NCBI RefSeq assembly: GCF_024539815.1
Contig: NZ_JAHHIU010000144.1
Location: forward strand, 1 to 35,232
Direction: 5' to 3'
DNA: 35,232 nucleotides
Source of the DNA: Streptomyces hayashii
Lineage (GTDB): Bacteria; Actinomycetota; Actinomycetes; Streptomycetales; Streptomycetaceae
The notes under the pieces were generated by a model. The model had not been told where the DNA came from. It made no database searches and saw only the letters and a list, made by a program, of their open reading frames with translations. The translations under genes were made by a program, and so were the position numbers. This document shows positions 23,853 through 32,330 of the stretch, piece by piece (position 1 is the stretch's first letter; each line of letters starts with the position of its first letter).

Positions 23853-24731
23853 ATGAGCCAGAGGGTCGCACGGGCGATGTGGGAGAGGTTCGAACCGGTC
23901 CATCAGCTCGTGTACTTCGCCCCGGAGGTACGCGAGGCGGCCGACGGCCTCGGGATGCGCGGCTACTGGGCGGGGTACTTCGCCCTGCGCGCGGCGCCTC
24001 TCGGGCCCGCTCCCGTCGCCGTCGTCACGAGCTGCTTTTACGTCTTCCATCCCGACCGGGTGGCGCGGGCGCTGCCGGAGGCCTGGGAGTCCGCCTCCCC
24101 GCAGCGGGTGCTCGGGGCGCGCGAGAGGGCCGTGGCCGCCGCGATGACCGGTCTGTACGGCGCGGACGTCGTCGCCTCGCCCGAACTGGCCGAGGCCGCC
24201 GACCTCGCCTGGCGGGCAGCCCGGGCCGCGGACACGGCGGGGCGCGTGCTGGGCGCCGCCAACCAGGCCCTGCCCCGCCCCGAGCAGCCCCACGTCAGGC
24301 TCTGGCAGGCCGTGACCACCTTGCGCGAACACCGCGGCGACGGCCATGTCGCGGTGCTGGTGGGCCGTCGCCTGGGGCCGGTCGCGGCGATGGCGCTCAA
24401 GAGTGCGGCGGGGGAGACCGACGCGGAGTTCCAGCGGCGCACCCGGCAGTGGGGCGCCGAGCCGTGGCGGGCGGCGCAGGCGGAGTTGGCGGAGCGCGGC
24501 TGGCTCGACGGGCAGGGGCGGCTCACCACGGCCGGAGCGGCCGCCCGCGAGCAGATCGAGGCGGACACCGACGCCGCCGCGGCCGCGCCCTGGGCCGCCC
24601 TGGGGCCCGACGCCACCGCCCGCCTCGCCCAGCTGCTCGAACCGCTCGCCCGCACGGTCCTGGACTCCGGGATGCTGCCGGACGCCAACCCGGCCGGACT
24701 CACGAACGGAACATGGCGCTCCGGGGAGTGA
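23853..24731 (+). CDS. SCO6745-family helix-turn-helix protein (292 aa)
   Basis: Matches the SCO6745 family of actinobacterial proteins: the N-terminal signature ARAMWERFEPVHQLVYFAPE, then GMRGYWAGYFALRAAPLGPAPVAVVTSCFYVFHPDRVARALPEAWE. It also has two similar helical halves, the second containing VRLWQAVTTLREHRGDGHVAVLV. Near ~190-235 a MarR-like winged segment (AELAERGWLDGQGRLTTAGAAAREQIE) resembles a DNA-binding wing. The molecular role is not established. It is soluble, with no signal peptide. The ATG at 23853 follows a GGGAGGG stretch. It is divergent from the GH115 gene and converges on the oxidoreductase gene; no functional link to either is visible. Confidence 0.85.
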   Translation: MSQRVARAMWERFEPVHQLVYFAPEVREAADGLGMRGYWAGYFALRAAPLGPAPVAVVTSCFYVFHPDRVARALPEAWESASPQRVLGARERAVAAAMTGLYGADVVASPELAEAADLAWRAARAADTAGRVLGAANQALPRPEQPHVRLWQAVTTLREHRGDGHVAVLVGRRLGPVAAMALKSAAGETDAEFQRRTRQWGAEPWRAAQAELAERGWLDGQGRLTTAGAAAREQIEADTDAAAAAPWAALGPDATARLAQLLEPLARTVLDSGMLPDANPAGLTNGTWRSGE

Positions 24732-24978
24732 ACGAAGGCCCCGCCGGGCAACGGGCCAGGTCCACCGAGGGGCGGCGGGGGCAGTCCGGGCAGCGGGGAG
24801 GCGAGGGCAGTCCGGGCAGGGCGGCCGGTGCGCGCGGGGTCCGCTGCGGCGAACCGTCCGTGGCTGTGGCGGGGCCCGCCCGAGCGGGGCGGCGGACCCG
24901 TGAGCGGGCCTCCGGTCCGGACGCGGCCGTACTCGCCGGGCCGACGGCTCCCGCGGGACGGCCTGCCTCACATCGAGT

Positions 24979-27900
24979 TCAACGGCCCTGCCCGGCTTCC
25001 TTCGGGACGGGGCCCGCGCTCTCCCGCAACTCGCCGAGTACGCGCGCCTGCTCGGCCTGGTAGCGCTCGATGGCCGCGAGTTTGACGCCTTCGTATCCAC
25101 GGACCGCATCGGGCAGTTCCGCGAGCCGGCGAACCTCGGCCAGGTTCTCCTCGTTGAGGAGCGCGAGCGCCGTCGTGATCGACTCCCGGTACTCGGCGAC
25201 GAGTCCACGCTCGACGCGTCGCATGTGCTGGAGCCCGAACACATCGAGGCGGGTTCCTCGAACGCGCCGCAGCCCGCGCAGCAGTCTGAGGGCCGGGCGG
25301 AACCAGCTTCCCAGAGCGACCTTCCTCTCCATGCCGAGGGCTCGCAGGACGGGCGGATGCAGCCGGTAGGAGCGTCGGCTCCCGCTTCCGAATGCCGCGG
25401 CGATGCGGTCGTCCACGGCCGGGTCGATGGCGAGTCGCGCGACCTCGTACTCGTCCTTGTACGCCATGAGCTTGTGGAGACAGCGGGCGACAGCCTCGGT
25501 CAGCTCGGTCGAGCCGCCGGCGGCAGCGCGCTCCGCAGCCGCCACCGTCCTGACGAAGTCGACGTAGGCGCGGGCGTATCGCCCGTCCTGGTAGTCGATG
25601 AGGTCGGCCACACGCACGGTGAGGAGGCGATGCAGCTCCGATTCCTCATCGTCGGCGACCGACGCCACGAGCTCGGCGGTCCCGGCGGGCAGCCGCAGTT
25701 CCACGTCCGGGAGCGTCGGGTCGGCAAGCGCGGCACTCAGCGCCTCGGGGTCGGCGACCGCCTGGCGGCCTCGCCGGAAGGCCTGCACGTTGCGTTCGAC
25801 GGCGACCGCGTTCAGGGTGATGGCCTCTTCGATCGCCGAAGCTGCCATCGGCAGCAGCCCGGTCTGGTAAGCGGCGCCCACCAGGAGCATGTTGGCGTAC
25901 TGCTCGTCGTCGAAGAGCTGCGTGGCCAGCGAGTTGGAGTCCACCGCGATGAGTTGGCGCATCGCGTCGTGGACGGCATGACGTACGACATCGGGAGCCG
26001 GGAAGGCGACGGTCGTGTCGACCACCATCTGCCCGGTGGGTATCTCGGACGTGGTCATGACGGCGACGGTGCGATCCGCGGAGGCGACGGAGAGGTACTT
26101 CGGGTCGGTCGCGACGAGCGGATCGCACGCGAGGTAGAGGTCGCACTGTCCCTCGGCGATCTTGGCGCCCTGTTCGACGGCCTCCTCGGTGATCTTGAGG
26201 TCGGAGACGACCGCGCCGCCCTTCTGGGCCAGTCCGGTCTGGTCGAGGCTGCGGGCGTGGCGGCCGTCGATGACGGCCGCGGTCGCCAGCACCTGCGAGA
26301 TGGTGACGATGCCGGTTCCCCCGATCCCGGTGATCCGCATCCCGAAGGAGCCGGCGCCGGCCGTGCGGGCCGGCTCGGCGATGTCGGTGGCCCCCAGGGC
26401 GGGAGGGCCGGCGTGCTTCGGCTTGCCGACGGGCGTGATGGTCATGAACGCCGGGCAGTCGCCGTCGAGACACGAATAGTCCAGGTTGCACGAGGACTGG
26501 TCGATCCTGGTCTTGCGGCCGAACTCGGTCGGGACCGGGTGCACTGACAGGCAGTTCGACTTGCGGCCGCAGTCTCCGCAGCCCTCGCAGATGCGCTCGT
26601 TGATCCACACTCGCGTCGTCGGCGCCTCGGCCGTGCCGCGCCGTCGCGCACGCCGTTTCTCGGCGGCGCATTCCTGGTCATGGATGAGGACCGTGACACC
26701 GGCGGTGGCCTTCAGCTCCGCCAGCGCTCCCTCGATCTCGGCCCGGTCCAGAACCTTGACCGACTTCGGCAGCCGGGCCCGCGGGACGCGGGCCCTGTCC
26801 TCCGTCGTGATGATCACCTTGGCGACGCCTTCGTGCAGCAGCATGGCGGCCAGCCGGTCGACCGGCAGGGCGCCGACGGCGTCCTGGCCGCCGGTCATGG
26901 CGACCGTTCCGTTGTAGAGCAGCTTGAACGTGACGTTCACCCCCGCGGCGACCGCTGCCCGGACGGCCAGACTGCCCGAATGCATGAAGGTGCCGTCACC
27001 GATGTTCTGCACGAAGTGGTCGGCGTCGACGAACGGCTCCAATCCGATCCACTGAGCACCTTCCCCGCCCATCTGGGTCATGCCGACGACCGAGCCGACC
27101 TGTTCGGGGTCCATGAACACGACCATGGAGTGGCAGCCGATCCCCGCGCCGACCGGTGAGTCCCCGCCGGCGGTGGTCGAGGTGTTGTGCGGACACCCCG
27201 AGCAGTAGTACGGGCTGCGGGCCAGAAGCGGCAGCGCCGACGCCGTACGCGCTCTGGGCCGCCGACGCCAAGCGCGGACGGCTTCGATGCCGAGCGGAGC
27301 GAGCACCCTGGACAGTCCGGTGGCGATGCCGTCCACGTCGAGCTCTCCCGAGCGACCGAACAGCGATCGCCCGTCCTGGTCCTCTTTGCCGTGGACGACC
27401 GGGGCGTCGGTCCGGCCGTAGAGGATCTCCTTGACGGCGGTTTCGAGGAACGGCCGTTTCTCCTCGACGACGACCAGCCGGTCGAGGCCGTCCGCGAACT
27501 CGATGACCGCGTCGCGTTCGAGGGGGAAGATCATGCCGAGCTTGAGGATCCTGATGCCGTACCGCGCGAGGTCCTCGTCGGTGAGGCCGATGACGCGCAG
27601 GGCCTCGCGGACGTCGAGGTAGGTCTTGCCGGACGTCAGGATGCCGATCCGGTCCGACGGCCCGCGCTGGACCAGGCGGTTGAGGCGGTGGAGGCGGGCG
27701 TACGCCACGGCACGAGGGAGGCGGATCTCGTGCAGGCTGCGTTCGAGGGCCATGAGGTTCGCGCCCAGGAGCATGGAGTTCGGCTTGTGCCGGCTGGGGC
27801 CCCCGTCGCCCTCGGCGCCCGTGATCCGATCACGTGCCACGACGGCCGTGGACGCGGAGTCAGCCACGGCGGCGGTGATCTTCAGGCCCGACCACAGGCC

Positions 27901-28509
27901 GCTGAACCGGGAGAGGAACTGCGCGTGGAGCCCGAAGTCGAGGACGTCCTGGGCATCGGCCGGGTACAGCGTCGGGATCGCCAGATCCGCGAGCGTCGCC
28001 TCGCTGGCACACGGCACGCTGGACGACTTGGCTCCCGGGTCGTCGCCGACCAGCGCGACGGCGCCGCCGGAAGGGCCGGTTCCCACCAGGTTCGCGTGGC
28101 GGAGAGCGTCGGAGGCGCGATCGAGGCCGGGGGACTTGCCGTACCAGATGCCCACGACGCCGTCGCACCGTGAAGCGCCGACCTGGCCGGCCAACTGGCT
28201 GCCCATGACGGCGGTCGCGGCGAGCTCCTCGTTCAGCCCCGGCCTGTGGACGATGTCGTGCTCGTGCAACAACGCCCCGCGTCGGCCCAACTCGATGTCG
28301 TAGCCGGCGAGCGGTGACCCCTCGTATCCCGAGACGAACGTCGCGGTATGCAGTCCGTTCGCGTTGTCACGCCGGGAGCGGTCCAGGAGAACGCGGACGA
28401 GAGCCTGGATCCCGGAGAGGTGCACGACGCCCTCCTCGCGGCGGTAGCGGTCGTCCAGCCGGAAGCGTCGGCTGCCCGGCCGCTCGGTCCCGGTGATGGG
28501 TGCAGTCAT
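24979..28509 (-). CDS. Fused indolepyruvate:ferredoxin oxidoreductase family protein (1176 aa)
   Basis: A TPP- and Fe-S-dependent enzyme that oxidatively decarboxylates 2-oxo acids, classically aryl pyruvates, to acyl-CoA with ferredoxin as acceptor. The single chain fuses the alpha and gamma parts. The pyrimidine/core part at ~30-420 includes FVSGYEGSPLAGYD and GIWYGKSPGLDRA. The TPP part has YYCSGCPHNTST (C436, C439) and GDGTFMH (~504-510). The ferredoxin-like cluster is CEGCGDCGRKSNC (C641, C644, C647, C653) plus C674, C680 and C685. The gamma Rossmann-like domain begins GIGGTGIVTISQVL (~728-741). The ATG at 28509 has AGAGGAC upstream. It lies 78 nt after tetR on the same strand. The real substrate (aryl or branched 2-oxo acid) is not determined. 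Confidence 0.93.
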   Translation of the reverse strand: MTAPITGTERPGSRRFRLDDRYRREEGVVHLSGIQALVRVLLDRSRRDNANGLHTATFVSGYEGSPLAGYDIELGRRGALLHEHDIVHRPGLNEELAATAVMGSQLAGQVGASRCDGVVGIWYGKSPGLDRASDALRHANLVGTGPSGGAVALVGDDPGAKSSSVPCASEATLADLAIPTLYPADAQDVLDFGLHAQFLSRFSGLWSGLKITAAVADSASTAVVARDRITGAEGDGGPSRHKPNSMLLGANLMALERSLHEIRLPRAVAYARLHRLNRLVQRGPSDRIGILTSGKTYLDVREALRVIGLTDEDLARYGIRILKLGMIFPLERDAVIEFADGLDRLVVVEEKRPFLETAVKEILYGRTDAPVVHGKEDQDGRSLFGRSGELDVDGIATGLSRVLAPLGIEAVRAWRRRPRARTASALPLLARSPYYCSGCPHNTSTTAGGDSPVGAGIGCHSMVVFMDPEQVGSVVGMTQMGGEGAQWIGLEPFVDADHFVQNIGDGTFMHSGSLAVRAAVAAGVNVTFKLLYNGTVAMTGGQDAVGALPVDRLAAMLLHEGVAKVIITTEDRARVPRARLPKSVKVLDRAEIEGALAELKATAGVTVLIHDQECAAEKRRARRRGTAEAPTTRVWINERICEGCGDCGRKSNCLSVHPVPTEFGRKTRIDQSSCNLDYSCLDGDCPAFMTITPVGKPKHAGPPALGATDIAEPARTAGAGSFGMRITGIGGTGIVTISQVLATAAVIDGRHARSLDQTGLAQKGGAVVSDLKITEEAVEQGAKIAEGQCDLYLACDPLVATDPKYLSVASADRTVAVMTTSEIPTGQMVVDTTVAFPAPDVVRHAVHDAMRQLIAVDSNSLATQLFDDEQYANMLLVGAAYQTGLLPMAASAIEEAITLNAVAVERNVQAFRRGRQAVADPEALSAALADPTLPDVELRLPAGTAELVASVADDEESELHRLLTVRVADLIDYQDGRYARAYVDFVRTVAAAERAAAGGSTELTEAVARCLHKLMAYKDEYEVARLAIDPAVDDRIAAAFGSGSRRSYRLHPPVLRALGMERKVALGSWFRPALRLLRGLRRVRGTRLDVFGLQHMRRVERGLVAEYRESITTALALLNEENLAEVRRLAELPDAVRGYEGVKLAAIERYQAEQARVLGELRESAGPVPKEAGQGR

Positions 28510-28552
28510 CGTCCTCTTCCTCACGACAATGTGGGGCTGCTGAAGGTTCCGC

Positions 28553-28572
28553 CCGTCTGCGCGTGCGGACGG
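28553..28572. other. Hairpin between tetR and the oxidoreductase gene
   Basis: CCGTCTGC (28553-28560) and GCGGACGG (28565-28572) form an 8-bp stem with one wobble pair (seven Watson-Crick pairs) and a GCGT loop, within the 78-nt gap. It could attenuate or process a transcript joining the two genes. Confidence 0.35.
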
Positions 28573-28587
28573 ACGGCTTCCTCGCGG

Positions 28588-29202
28588 TCAGGCCGGCTCG
28601 CCCAGCCGAGCAGTCGCCCAGCCGAGCAGTGCGCCGCGGAACGCCGATACCAGTCGGCGTGTGATCTGAGCGGGCGGCAGTGCGAGCGTGTCCCGCAGGT
28701 CGAAGATCTCCCGAGGGTCGAAGAGGACGTTCCACAGGAAGGCGGCCTCGTCCTCGACGCCGGCGAGCTCGCTCACCCCGAGAATCGCCACGAGTTCGCG
28801 GACGGGGCGGGCGAGCGCCTCCGCCTGGCCTTCCAAGTACGGCTCCTGGGCCCTGTACCGCGCGAGGAACCCGTCCGAGGACCGGCGGTGCACCAGCGCC
28901 GCGCCTTCGGCGAGGACGAGGTCCACCCAGAAGCCGCAGACGCTTTCGAGCAGGGCCAGACCGTTGCTCGGCTGCTCAAGACTGTGATCGCGGAACTTGC
29001 TCACGATGTCCCGCCGGTAGGCGCCGAGGGCGTCGTCCGCGGACTCGAAGTGCCGGTAAGCCGTCGCGACCGACACATCCGCCTGCCGAGCGATGTCGGC
29101 GAGACTGATCGGCTGCTCGCAACGCTCGAAAAGCTCCGCGGCGGCCTGGATCAGCTTGGCGTTGTTCATCCGCTGATCCCTGCGCATGCGCGTCCTCTTC
29201 AT
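28588..29202 (-). CDS. TetR-family transcriptional regulator (204 aa)
   Basis: The HTH is at ~13-60: NAKLIQAAAELFERCEQPISLADIARQADVSVATAYRHFESADD. A helical ligand domain follows (ALLESVCGFWVDLVLAEGAALVHRRSSDG, EDEAAFLWNVLFDPREIFDLRD). The start is uncertain. The ATG at 29202 has a poor ribosome binding site, while an in-frame ATG at 29187 has AGGAC upstream and would remove five residues. The gene begins 9 nt after the RraA stop and ends 78 nt before the oxidoreductase, so it is the natural candidate regulator for both. The last residues (LLGWATARLGEPA) are encoded across an exact 16-bp tandem duplication, which shifts the frame and gives an early stop. Confidence 0.9.
   Translation of the reverse strand: MKRTRMRRDQRMNNAKLIQAAAELFERCEQPISLADIARQADVSVATAYRHFESADDALGAYRRDIVSKFRDHSLEQPSNGLALLESVCGFWVDLVLAEGAALVHRRSSDGFLARYRAQEPYLEGQAEALARPVRELVAILGVSELAGVEDEAAFLWNVLFDPREIFDLRDTLALPPAQITRRLVSAFRGALLGWATARLGEPA
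28599..28630 (-). repeat. Exact 16-bp tandem duplication at the 3' end of tetR
   Basis: CGCCCAGCCGAGCAGT occurs at 28599-28614 and immediately again at 28615-28630. Sixteen is not a multiple of three, so one copy encodes LLGWA and the other TARLGE. With a single copy the frame would run on to a stop at 28521-28523, 12 nt before the oxidoreductase ATG, giving a tail ~17 residues longer. Confidence 0.85.
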
Positions 29203-29211
29203 GTACCCGGC

Positions 29212-29862
29212 TCATTTCGTGGGCGCTTGCTTGGCCTGCGTGCGCATGCCCTGCTCGGATTCCGCGATCCGCGCCAGCTCGGCGGCGATGTCGTACGCCT
29301 TCTTCAGGGGCACTGCGACGACGCCGTCCGCGTCGGCCACGACCACGTCACCGGGGTTGATGACGACACCGCCGATGGCGACGGGTGTCCCGACGGCTCC
29401 CGGGCCGTGTTTCCACGGCCCTGCGGGCGTGACCGCACGCGACCACACGGGGAATTGCTGCTGCCGGATCTCGTCGCGGTCCCTGACCGCTCCGTCGACG
29501 ATCGCTCCCACGGCTCCCCGCGAGGAGAAGTACTGGCTGAGGATGTCGCCCATCACCGCCCGGCCCGGGTAACCGAACCCGTTGATGACGAGGAAGTCGC
29601 CGGGTTCGATGTGCGCGACGGCGTCGATCACGGCCAGATCGTCTCCGGCGACCGTCAGCACCGTCAGGGCGCTGCCCACGGCACGGCAGCCGTCCCAGAG
29701 GGGTGTGATGCCACCGTCGGGCATGCCGAGGCGCCCGAGTGCGTCTCCGATGTTCGCGACCGAGTGCCGCTGGAACTGTGCGAGCAACTCCCCGTCAGGG
29801 CGCTGCCACTTCGGGCCGACCTCGATGTTGGGCGAGCCGGCCGATGTCGGCGCGTAGGTCAT
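29212..29862 (-). CDS. RraA-family / HMG-CHA-type aldolase (216 aa)
   Basis: The fold is shared by RNase E regulator RraA and by divalent-metal class II aldolases that cleave 4-hydroxy-4-methyl-2-oxoglutarate and related acids to pyruvate plus a second 2-oxo acid. The signature is complete: SVANIGDALGRLG (~34-46), GYPGRAVMGDILSQYFSSRGAVGAIVDGAVRDRDEI with Gly105-Asp106 and Arg127-Asp128 (substrate and Mg contacts), then GGVVINPGDVVVADADGVVAVP. The ATG at 29862 has AAGGA upstream and overlaps the GH2 stop (ATGA). In this operon a catabolic aldolase or lyase is more likely than RNase control. It is the last of five coupled genes. The natural substrate is unknown. Confidence 0.88.
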   Translation of the reverse strand: MTYAPTSAGSPNIEVGPKWQRPDGELLAQFQRHSVANIGDALGRLGMPDGGITPLWDGCRAVGSALTVLTVAGDDLAVIDAVAHIEPGDFLVINGFGYPGRAVMGDILSQYFSSRGAVGAIVDGAVRDRDEIRQQQFPVWSRAVTPAGPWKHGPGAVGTPVAIGGVVINPGDVVVADADGVVAVPLKKAYDIAAELARIAESEQGMRTQAKQAPTK

Positions 29863-32330
29863 TTCTGTCCTTCCCCTGTCACGTGATGAGTGGGCGCCCG
29901 GACGACGTCGATCTCGACGGAGGCGTCCGGGAGTCCATGGGCCCGGGCTGTGACGGTGATCCGTCCCGTTTCCCCGGTGGCCCGGACGATCGCCAGGGCA
30001 CGTCCCTCGAACGACGTGGCGGAATCGTCGAGGAAGCTCTCCTCGGTGCACGGCGCTCCCGTACCGAATCCCTGGAGGAGTCCGGGACCGTCGACCTGGA
30101 TCACGATCTTTGTGTCCCGGTTCGGGTTGAGCACACCGTCGTCGTCGAGCAGGGTGATGTCGATGTGGGCCAACCGCTGGGGATCGGCGCCGAGTTCGGT
30201 GCGGTCCGTCTCCAGGCTCAGCTGCGTGGGCTCGCCGGCGGTGCGCAGCGCCGAGCGTCCCACCTCCGCTCCGTCACGGTACGCCACGACCTCCAGGAGA
30301 CCGGGCTCGTAGGGCACGTCGGCTTCGGCGACGAAGTTCCGCTCGGTGCCGACGGGCACGGTCGCGACGGTGGCGCCGTTGAGCCGGAACTCGACCTCCT
30401 CGGCCGCCGCGTACGCCTCGACATGGAGCGGCGAGCCGTCAGGAACGTCGAACGTCCAGCTGGGCGAGACATCGGTCCAGGTCCATGCCCTGGGCTCGAT
30501 GACGTAGCCGTCCTCGCGGGGGCGTCGCACGGCGAGGTAGGGCGTCCGTGTCAGCCCGTACACGATCTCGCGGTAGTACGAGATCGGGTGACGCTGCCCG
30601 GTGATGTCGATGTCCCCGCATTCGGCGGTGAGCCACGGGTAGGGGGCGCGGTGCACCTGCTGGTCCTCGGGGTAGACGTGCCGGCCGGTTCCCACCTCGC
30701 CGAGGAAGTCCCACGCGGTCCAGGTGAAGTCGCCGATGACGTGGGGGTTCTCGGTGACGAGCTGCCACAGCCGGTCGATCTTCGTCGGGAAGGTCTCCGA
30801 GCCCACGACCACGCGGTTGGGGTGGGCCTCCTTGTCCAGCACGTACCGGCTCTCGCCGTAGTTGAGCCCCACGACGTCGAGCACGGAGGCGGGCTCGGCC
30901 AGTCGCTCACCGACGACCGGCGAGGCCATGAGGGCGTCGATCAGATGCGTCACCTGGCCCAGGTAGTCGTTCAGGCCCCGGACCGGGGCCGCGTCCTGGC
31001 CCAGTTCCGCCTTCAGCGCGGGGATCCTGTCCCGGGCGATGTACATGCCCTGGAGTGCGTGGGTGACCAGGCGGGTGGGGTCCTGCGCGCGTACCCGGTC
31101 GGCGATGTGGCGGCCCAGGCGCGTGCCGTGCGGGGTTCCGGCTTCGATGATCTCGTTGCCGATCGAGTACATGATCACGCTGGGGTGGTTGAAGTCCTTC
31201 GCCACGAGCGAGTCGACGTCGCGTTCCCACCACTGCGGGAATCTGCGCGAGTAGTCGTCACCGGACTTGGCGACCGTCCACACGTCGAACAGCTCGTCCA
31301 TGACGAGCATGCCGAGACGGTCGCACGCGTCGAGCAGGGCAATGCTCATCGGGTTGTGCGCGGAGCGCACGGCGTTGAAGCCCGCGGCCTTCAGCATCCG
31401 CACCCGCCGCTCGGCGGCGTCGGCGAAGTCGGCGGCGCCGAGGATGCCGTTGTCGTGGTGGACGGCGCCGCCGCGGAGCTTGACGGTCTCGCCGTTGATC
31501 CGCAGGCCGCGGACCGGGTCGGCGGTGACGGTGCGGATGCCGAAGTGCGTGCAAGCCTCGTCGAGCGGGCCGCTGTCGTCGGAGAGGCGGACGGACGCGT
31601 GGTAGAGGTGGGGCGAGTCGACGCTCCACAGCGACGGCCGCTGGACGTAGGCCCGCTGACGGGCGGTGATCCTTTCGCCCGCCAGGAGCGTGACCCGGCT
31701 CCGGTCGGACGCCACCACCTCGCCCCCGGCGTCCAGGATGTCGAGAAGCACTTCGACGACGTGAGTGGAGACGTCCTCGTTGACGATCTCGGTCGCCGCC
31801 ACCACGGTGGCGAGATCCGCGTCGACGTCCGGTGTGGTCAGCCGCAGGCCCGTCGGAGTGACGTGGACGAGATCGCCGACGAGGAGACTGACGGGACGAT
31901 GGAGGCCGCCCCCCGAGTACCAGCGGGAGTCCTGGTGTGCCTGTGCGTCCACCCGGACGGTGTTGGCCCGGCCGTACCGCAGGAACGGGTCCGCGCTGAC
32001 GTGGAAGCGGGAGTATCCGCCTGCCCACTGTCCGGCGAGAGCACCGTTGATGTAGACCATCGCGTCGCGGTAGACACCTTCGAACTCGAAGGCGACTCGC
32101 TTCGTCGCCCATTCCTCCGGCACGTCGAACTGCTTCTCGTAGGTCCACTTTCCGTCGCGGAAGTAGCCCGTCTGCGGTCCACCGGAGTTCTCCGCGGACC
32201 GCCCTTCCCCCAGCATGGCGTCGTGCGGCAGGGTGACTTCCTCCTCGCCGGCACCGGCGACCACGATCGCCTCGTGAACGGACACGAGAGGGCCGACGCG
32301 CCACGCGTCGTCGAACGGGATGCGGATCAT
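29859..32330 (-). CDS. Glycoside hydrolase family 2 protein (823 aa)
   Basis: A retaining exo-glycosidase of the beta-galactosidase/glucuronidase/mannosidase clan. Domains in order: jelly-roll sugar-binding domain (~1-165, with YEKQFDVPEEW and VYINGALAGQWAGGYSRFHVDAD-like strand), Ig-like domain (~167-268) and TIM barrel (~272-590). Two C-terminal beta domains follow: DUF4982-like at ~600-690 and an Ig-like one to ~815. The acid/base is Glu393 in YSIGNEIIEAG; the likely nucleophile is Glu512 in VVGSETFPTK. NAVRSAHNP and GDFTWTAWDFLGE are also typical. There is no signal peptide, so the enzyme is intracellular and its substrate must be imported. The ATG at 32330 (AAGGAAG upstream) overlaps the previous stop by 4 bp. 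Sugar specificity cannot be read with confidence. Confidence 0.92.
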   Translation of the reverse strand: MIRIPFDDAWRVGPLVSVHEAIVVAGAGEEEVTLPHDAMLGEGRSAENSGGPQTGYFRDGKWTYEKQFDVPEEWATKRVAFEFEGVYRDAMVYINGALAGQWAGGYSRFHVSADPFLRYGRANTVRVDAQAHQDSRWYSGGGLHRPVSLLVGDLVHVTPTGLRLTTPDVDADLATVVAATEIVNEDVSTHVVEVLLDILDAGGEVVASDRSRVTLLAGERITARQRAYVQRPSLWSVDSPHLYHASVRLSDDSGPLDEACTHFGIRTVTADPVRGLRINGETVKLRGGAVHHDNGILGAADFADAAERRVRMLKAAGFNAVRSAHNPMSIALLDACDRLGMLVMDELFDVWTVAKSGDDYSRRFPQWWERDVDSLVAKDFNHPSVIMYSIGNEIIEAGTPHGTRLGRHIADRVRAQDPTRLVTHALQGMYIARDRIPALKAELGQDAAPVRGLNDYLGQVTHLIDALMASPVVGERLAEPASVLDVVGLNYGESRYVLDKEAHPNRVVVGSETFPTKIDRLWQLVTENPHVIGDFTWTAWDFLGEVGTGRHVYPEDQQVHRAPYPWLTAECGDIDITGQRHPISYYREIVYGLTRTPYLAVRRPREDGYVIEPRAWTWTDVSPSWTFDVPDGSPLHVEAYAAAEEVEFRLNGATVATVPVGTERNFVAEADVPYEPGLLEVVAYRDGAEVGRSALRTAGEPTQLSLETDRTELGADPQRLAHIDITLLDDDGVLNPNRDTKIVIQVDGPGLLQGFGTGAPCTEESFLDDSATSFEGRALAIVRATGETGRITVTARAHGLPDASVEIDVVRAPTHHVTGEGQK

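Noticed and set aside
24779..24819. Repeated 15-bp GGGCAGTCCGGGCAG (24779-24793 and 24805-24819) and distant 8-bp inverted arms (24837-24844, 24892-24899)
   Set aside because: Short, G-rich and without a helpful position; consistent with low-complexity intergenic DNA between convergent genes.
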